Assembly: GCA_005408345.1 (NCBI GenBank)
Contig: SEMN01000642.1
Coordinates: 186,001 to 250,000, forward strand
Direction: 5' to 3'
From: Macquaria australasica
Lineage: Eukaryota > Chordata > Actinopteri > Centrarchiformes > Percichthyidae
DNA length: 64,000 nucleotides
The notes beneath the pieces are model-generated. The model was not told where the DNA came from. It ran no database searches and saw nothing but the letters and a program-made list of their open reading frames with translations. Below, in pieces: positions 58,678-64,000 of this stretch; within the stretch, counting starts at the first letter, position 1; every line of letters starts with the position of its first letter. The position numbers and the translations under genes are program-made.

Positions 58678-61420
58678 TTATTCTGTTGTTTGAGTCTCTT
58701 GCAGAACCTTCAGCTGGTCCTCAATGGTCTCCAGTTCCTTCTGCAAGGATAACATCTGAACACAGGAGAAGGAAGGAGCACAAGGAAGGGTTAAAAATAT
58801 CCATCACATGAACATTTTCACACGTTTGTCTAATTGTAGGCTAAATGCTGACTTTGTCACTTTGCTTGAGACGGTATTGCACCAGTTCGTGTACAACACT
58901 AGTTGTGGGTTGCTCTTGTATCATTTATATTTTATTCTATTCTTATTTTCTATACTTCTAATTTTATTTTAGGTTTCTCTATTTATCTGTACTTACAGTT
59001 CAAAAGTTTACATACACTTGTAAAGAACATGTACAGTACTGTGCAAAAGTTTTAGGCAGGTGTGAAAAAATGCTGTAAACTAAGAATGCTTTCAAAAATA
59101 TAAATATTAATTGTTTATTTTCATCAATTTACAAAATGATAAGTGAGCGAACAAAAGAAAAATCTAAATCAAATCAATATTTGGTGTTACTACCCTTTGC
59201 CTTCAAACCAGCATCAATTCTCATAGATACACTTGCACAAAGTCAGGGATTTTGTATGATCAACCAATTATACCAAACAGGTGCTAATGATCATCAATTT
59301 CACATGTAGGTTGAAACACAGTCATTAACTGAAACAGAAACAGCTATGTAGGAGGCTTAAAACTGGGTGAGGAACAGCCAAACTCTGCTACCAAGGTGAG
59401 GTTGTGGAAGACAGTTTCACAGGTCATACACCATGGCAAGACTGAGCACAGCAACAAGACACAAGGTAGTTATATTGCATCAGCAAGGTCTCTCCCAGAC
59501 AAAGATTTCAAAGCAGACTGGGGTTTCAAGATGTGCTGTTCAAGCTCTTTTGAAGAAGCACAAAGAAACGGGCAACGTTGAGGATCGTAGACGCAGTGGT
59601 CGGCCAAGGAAACTTAGTGCAGCAGATGAAAAACACATCAAGCTTATTTCCCTTTCGAAATCGGAAGATGTCCAGCAGTGCCATCAGCTCAGAACTGGCA
59701 GAAACCAGTGGGACCCCAGGTACACCCATCTACTGTCCGGAGAAGTCTGGCCAGAAGTGGTCTTCATGGAGGAGTTGCAGCCAAAAAGTCATACCTCCGA
59801 CATGGAAACAAGGCCAAGCGACTCAACTATGCACATAGGAACTGGGGTGCAGAAAAATGGCAGCAGGTGCTCTGGACTGATGAGTCAAAATTTGAAATAT
59901 TTGGCTGTAGCAGAAGGCAGTTTGTTCGCCGAAGGGCTGGAGAGCGGTACAATAATGACTGTCTACAGGCAACAGTGAAGCATGGTGGAGGTTCCTTGCA
60001 AGTTTGGGGCTGCATTTCTGCAAATGGAGTTGGAGATTTGGTCAGGATTAATGGTGTCCTCAATGCTGAGAAATACAGGCAGATACTTATCCATCATGCA
60101 ATACCATCAGGGAGGCGTATGATCGGCCCCAAATTTATTTATTCTGCAGCAGGACAATGACCCCAAACATACAGCCAATGTCATTAAGAACTATCTTCAG
60201 CGTAAAGAAGAACAAGAAGGATTTGAGGAAGCCTACATCTAAAGAAGATCTGTGGTTAGTTCTCCAAGATGTTTGGAACAACCTACCAGCTGAGTTCCTT
60301 CAAAAACTATGCAAGTGTACCTAGAAGAATTGATGCTGTTTTGAAGGCAAAGGGTGGTCACACCAAATACTGATTTGATTTAGATTTATCTTCTGTTCAT
60401 TCACTGCATTTTGTTAATTGATGAAAAGAAACTATTAACACTTCTATTTTTGAAAGCAATCTTAGTTTACAGCATTTTTTCACACCTGCCTAAAACTTTT
60501 GCACAGTACTGTATATCATGGCAGTTTTGTGGAAACAGTTGTTTGTAAGTGCATGGCACAGTTAGGTCACTGCCACGATTGGTAAGAAAACGCAAGCTAT
60601 CACCTGCTGCTGAGAGAAAATTGGTCAGGATGGTCAGAAGTCAACCACCAAAAAGCAGGTCTGGAATGAATTAGAGGCTGCTGGAACACAGGTGTCAGTG
60701 TCCACAGTCTAAGTGTGTTTTACATCGCCACGGGCTGAGAGGCTGCCGTGCAAGAAGGAAGCCCGTGCTCTAGAAGCGGCACCTAATGAAGAACGAGGAT
60801 TACCTCCAAGTTCTTCAGGAAAACCTAAAATCATCAGCCAGATGGTTGGGTCTTGGATGCAGTTGGGTGTTCCAACAAGACAATGACCCCAAACACACAT
60901 CAAAAGTGGTAAAGGAATGGCTAAATCAGGCTAGAATTAAGGTTTTAGAATGGCCTTCCCAAAGTCTTGACTCAAATCCCATCGAGAACACGTGGATTGT
61001 GCTGAAGAAACAAGTCCGTGTCAGAAAGCCAATGAATTTAGTTGAACTGCACTGATTCTGTCAAAAGGAGTGGTCAAAGATTGTCAGAAGCCTGCCAGAA
61101 GCTTATGGATGGCTGCCAAAAGCGCCTAATTGAGGTGAAAATGGCAAAGGGACATTTAACCAAGTTGTCTGAAGGCAGCAGTACGTCTTCTTTGCAAAGT
61201 GTGAAGCGGTATAGCATTCTCAAGACATTTCCTCGAAACGTAAATGACCTATAGCAGCTCCCCTGCTCACCTTATTGTCCATCTGCTGCCTGACATGAGC
61301 AGGAACCTTGGTCAAGTAGTCTGGAGATTGGACTCTGCAGAGGATTTCCTCCAGCTTCGGAACAAGCTTGTCTCTGCGCTGGGAGAGCTGCAGGATCTGT
61401 TTGTCAATGTTCATACCACT
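58678..61420 (-). CDS. vars2: Valyl-tRNA synthetase C-terminal exons, probably mitochondrial VARS2 (partial)
   Basis: Two coding exons on the minus strand, 61271-61420 (50 codons) and 58678-58755 (25 codons plus stop), join in phase 0 through a GT-AG intron of about 2.5 kb. The translation starts SGMNIDKQIL, runs through EEILCRVQSPDYLTKVPAHV and LQKELETIEDQLKVL, and ends QETQTTE. It has the heptad pattern and the (F/Y)xxKxPxxV signature of the ValRS C-terminal arm, which grips the tRNA during valine charging. Vertebrates have VARS1 and VARS2. I favour VARS2 because GTF2H4 lies in this window and VARS2 sits beside GTF2H4 in human, but the fragment alone does not decide. Upstream exons encoding the catalytic domain (HIGH and KMSKS motifs) are off the right edge. 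The intron holds the nested Tc1 elements. Confidence 0.7.
59034..60511 (+). mobile_element. Younger Tc1-like transposon nested in the older one
   Basis: The 1478-bp element has inverted ends CAGTACTGTGCAAAAGTTTT at the left and the mirror AAAACTTTTGCACAGTACTG at the right. The ends continue inward through GGCAGGTGTGAAAAAATGCT and TAAACTAAGA. It is flanked by TA on both sides (59032-59033, 60512-60513). Removing it restores a continuous older Tc1 end. Confidence 0.93.
59433..60160 (+). pseudogene. Tc1-like transposase of the younger element, disrupted
   Basis: The N-terminal helix-turn-helix region (STATRHKVVILHQQGLSQTK, then SGRPRK) is open from 59433, and the frame changes near 59660. The catalytic part is then read from 59678. 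It shows VLWTDESKFEIFG with the first Asp intact and KHGGGSLQVWGCIS. A frameshift just before the QQDNDPKHT block (about 60150) ends the frame. The stretch that should carry the final catalytic Glu (DLNPIENLW type) appears deleted downstream. It is not expected to be active. Confidence 0.85.
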
Positions 61421-62740
61421 CTGAGAAAGGAAATCATATAATACTCTGTTAGACATGATCAACATCCTCATCACCACCATGAAAACCTAAAATACTGATG
61501 TGCACAAATGTGGTTGTGGATGATAAGGGTACATTCCATGTCATTCCAGTTTCCATTTTGATTTTGAAGTTTAGGTAGCACATTGAGTTAATTCCATATT
61601 CAATTTCTAATAATTATGGTAGGGTCATACTTGGGAGTACACCATTTATCAATATAGTTTTCATCTTAATTTTGGCAGTAATGATGCATTTGATTTTTAA
61701 CTTTAATTTTACTTGTCATACATCATGCACACACAAATACAATTCAATATCAAATAATTATCTTAAAATTGGTTGTCTATTTGCAAAAAAACCCAAAAAC
61801 ATTTTAAATGAGAAATATGGCAGAGTTTTTATTTGTGGTGGCGGGAGGTGGGCTATTTGCGCTTTGCCTGGGCAAATCAGACACACCTGTACTTTATGCA
61901 GGACACTGCTTGACCATATGTTTGTAATATGGGTAATGTAGTAAACCGTTTTCGCTTACTGTAACTTCAAATGTTTCTGTTTAACTGAGCTACAGTAACG
62001 GTACCTTATCCAAAGTGAGCTAATTTTAGCTTTGTGTGGCCCAGCGGGAGAAGCAACCTAGTGATAGTGGTGCGTCAAGAAGCAAAGTTTGCCCTTATTT
62101 ATAGGACAGGAGTGATTCGCTTTCAAGGCATTGTAGCCAACAGTGTGTGATGCGCGTCAAAACACCCGCACCTGTTGTTTTCTCTGTAAAATTGCACACA
62201 CTACCAGTGTGTTTACGTCAAACCTGCACGTAACTCTCTAGAAAAGCACCTATTTTATCACATTCACCACAAGGGATCGACACATGACAGCTACTCTGCC
62301 TTGACTGCTACTTCTGTCTTTATGGTCTGTCCACTGTGTGCAGTGGGATTTGGTAAACGACACAGTTCTATGCAATCTGGTCAGTGGAGTTTTACTGCAC
62401 AGAAGGAGAAAAGTGGTCAAGGAAGAAAAAGTCTTACGGAAGTGGCAGATGGTTAAGCAGAGACAATAAGCACTTGAAATCTTGGTTCAGGCCAAAAGAC
62501 AGAGAAATGATTAGGACTGCAACTATCTTAGTTTTGCATTGCAGATTGTCAATTATTTTTTGATTAATCATTAGTCTACAAAATGTCAGAAAATAGTGAA
62601 AAATGCCCTCTGTAATTTCTCTGAGTTGACATCTTCAAGTAACTTATTTAGTTGTCAGTGAGTCCAAAACACAGAAATATTTAATTTACAATGATATTAT
62701 ATCAAGAAAAGCAGAAAATCCTCACATTTATTCCTCTATT
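61421..62740. other. vars2 intron, no exon recognised
   Basis: I searched the minus strand for further ValRS exons and found none. The sequence is AT-rich. Near 62520-62680 it contains an ATTGATTAATC-like repeat (AGTCTACAAAATGTCAGAAA), also seen near 55640-55720. Confidence 0.45.
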
Positions 62741-62749
62741 TATTAATAG

Positions 62750-64000
62750 AGGAAAATAAGAACAACCCCAGGTTTCTGTTCAGCACTGTAGCCAGGCTGA
62801 CAGAGAGTCACAGCTCTGTTGAGCCATGTATTCCTATAGACCTCAGTAGTAATGACTTCATGAGCTTCTTTAAAGATAAAATTCTAACTATTAGAGAAAA
62901 AATTCAGCACCTCCTGCCCTCAGCTGGTACTGACTTATCTTCAAACACAGGAACCTTAGAAACAACTGTAAAACCTGTACATTTAGACTGCTTTTCTCCC
63001 ATCAACCGTAATCAACTAACTTCCATGATTTCCTCATCTAAGCCATCAACGTGTCTCTTAGACCCCGTCCCAACTAGGCTGCTTAAAGAAATTTTACCCT
63101 TAGTTAGCACTTATGTACTAGATATGATCAATCTGTCCTTATTTAAAGGCTATGTGCCACAGTCCTTTTAAAGTAGCTGTAATTAAGCCTCTTCTTAAAA
63201 AGCCCACTCTTGATCCAGGGATTTTGTCAAATTATAGACCTATATCTAACCCTCCTTTTCTCTCTAAGATCCTTGAGAAAGCAGTTGCCAATCAGTTGTG
63301 TGACTTTCTACACAACAACAAGCTGTTTGAGGATTTTCAGTCAGGATTTAGAGTGCATCATATCACAGAGACAGCACTGGTGAAAGTTACAAATGACCTT
63401 CTAATTGCATCAGACAAAGGACTTGTCTCTGTACTTGTCTTACTAGATCTTAGTGCTGCATTCGATACCATTGACCATCACATTCTATTACAGAGACTAG
63501 AACATTTAATTGGCATTAAAGGTACTGCACTAAGCTGGTTTAAATCCTATTTATCAGATCGATATCAGTTTGTACACGTTAATGATGAATCCTCTATGCA
63601 CGCCAAAGTTAGTCACGGAGTTCCACAAGGTTCTGTGCTTGGACCAATTCTATTTACCTTGTATATGCTTCCTTTAGGCAATATTATTAGGAAGCACTCC
63701 ATAAATTTTCATTGTTATGCAGATGATACCCAATTATATTTATCGATCAAGCCAGATGAAACCAATCAATTAGCTAAACTTCAAGCATGCCTTAAGGACA
63801 TAAAAACCTGGATGACCTGCAATTTTCTGATGTTAAACTCAGACAAAACCGAAGTTATTGTACTTGGCCCCGAACACCTTCGAAACACATTATCTAAAGA
63901 TATAGTTTCTCTAGATGGCATTGCCCTGGCCTCCAGCGAAACCGTAAGGAATCTTGGAGTTATCTTTGATCAGGATATGTCCTTTAACTCCCAAATAAAA
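62750..64000 (+). mobile_element. L2-clade LINE, reverse-transcriptase region, runs off the right edge
   Basis: An ORF2 protein is read from about 62752 (FLFSTVARLTES). It contains PTRLLKEILPLVS and VIKPLLKKPTLDP, then the palm motifs DLSAAFDTIDHHILL, GVPQGSVLGPILF and CYADDTQLYLS, then NSDKTEVIVLG. One extra T near 63165-63170 (TCCTTTTAAAG) shifts the frame and creates a stop. Beyond it the frame is open to position 64000. The catalytic Asp residues (AAFD and YADD) are intact. It inserts opposite in sense to vars2 and is better preserved than the other two L2 copies in the window. Confidence 0.88.

Larger units (their letters stand above)
58996..61162 (+). mobile_element. Older Tc1-like transposon, interrupted and 3'-truncated
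   Basis: The left end, CAGTTCAAAAGTTTACATAC preceded by TA (58994-58995), is a known type of fish Tc1 terminus. It runs to 59033 and resumes at 60514 (TATCATGGCAGTTTTGTGG) after another Tc1 element. The transposase remnant includes QQDNDPKHTSKVVKEWL, VLEWPSQSLDSNPIENTW (about 60870-60996) and CQKLMDGCQKRLIEVKMAKG (to about 61158), with frame breaks. The matching right terminus is missing. Confidence 0.85.

Overview
The window is nuclear DNA from a ray-finned fish, most likely a percomorph teleost. It has vertebrate split genes with short conserved exons in AT-rich introns, many Tc1-like transposons, L2- and L1-type LINE pieces, tRNA-derived SINE sequence, and many short terminal-inverted-repeat elements. 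No prokaryotic operon, CRISPR array or viral genome is present. Gene calls come from exon-by-exon translation with splice sites and reading phase checked by eye, against remembered family sequences. No database search was run.

Layout, left to right. (1) 1-6296, minus: first three coding exons of sh3bp5l (SH3BP5-like); the rest lies beyond the left edge. (2) 8628-24116, minus: complete gtf2h4 (TFIIH subunit p52), 13 coding exons with every phase closing, 465 aa; intron 5 carries a 1.5-kb Tc1-like transposon. (3) 29101-30147, minus: complete polr1h/znrd1 (RNA polymerase I subunit A12), 4 coding exons, 116 aa. (4) 32442-37117, plus: a decayed intron-bearing copy of ddx39b (UAP56/BAT1), divergent from polr1h. 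(5) 41772-51578, minus: complete mgat1 coding region (523 aa), split by an 8.2-kb intron immediately after the Glu-Asp-Asp metal-binding motif. (6) 58678-61420, minus: the last two coding exons of a valyl-tRNA synthetase, probably vars2, with a Tc1 element nested inside another Tc1 element in the intron between them. (7) About 62750-64000, plus: the reverse-transcriptase part of an L2-type LINE running off the right edge.

In human, GTF2H4 and VARS2 are immediate neighbours, and ZNRD1/POLR1H and DDX39B lie in the same MHC region. Finding all four families here suggests conserved synteny with the MHC class I/III framework, with mgat1 and sh3bp5l as fish-specific neighbours. No MHC class I or antigen-processing gene is visible. 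The intact genes are housekeeping: transcription and repair, rRNA synthesis, N-glycan branching, organellar or cytosolic translation, and Rab11 regulation. They share no single pathway.

The non-coding remainder is mostly repeat. I did not find a convincing new biological system. The most informative items are the nested Tc1 pair, the ddx39b pseudogene, the mgat1 intron placement, the GC-AG intron in sh3bp5l, the serine run in gtf2h4, and several foldback elements, one with an exact 8-bp target duplication.
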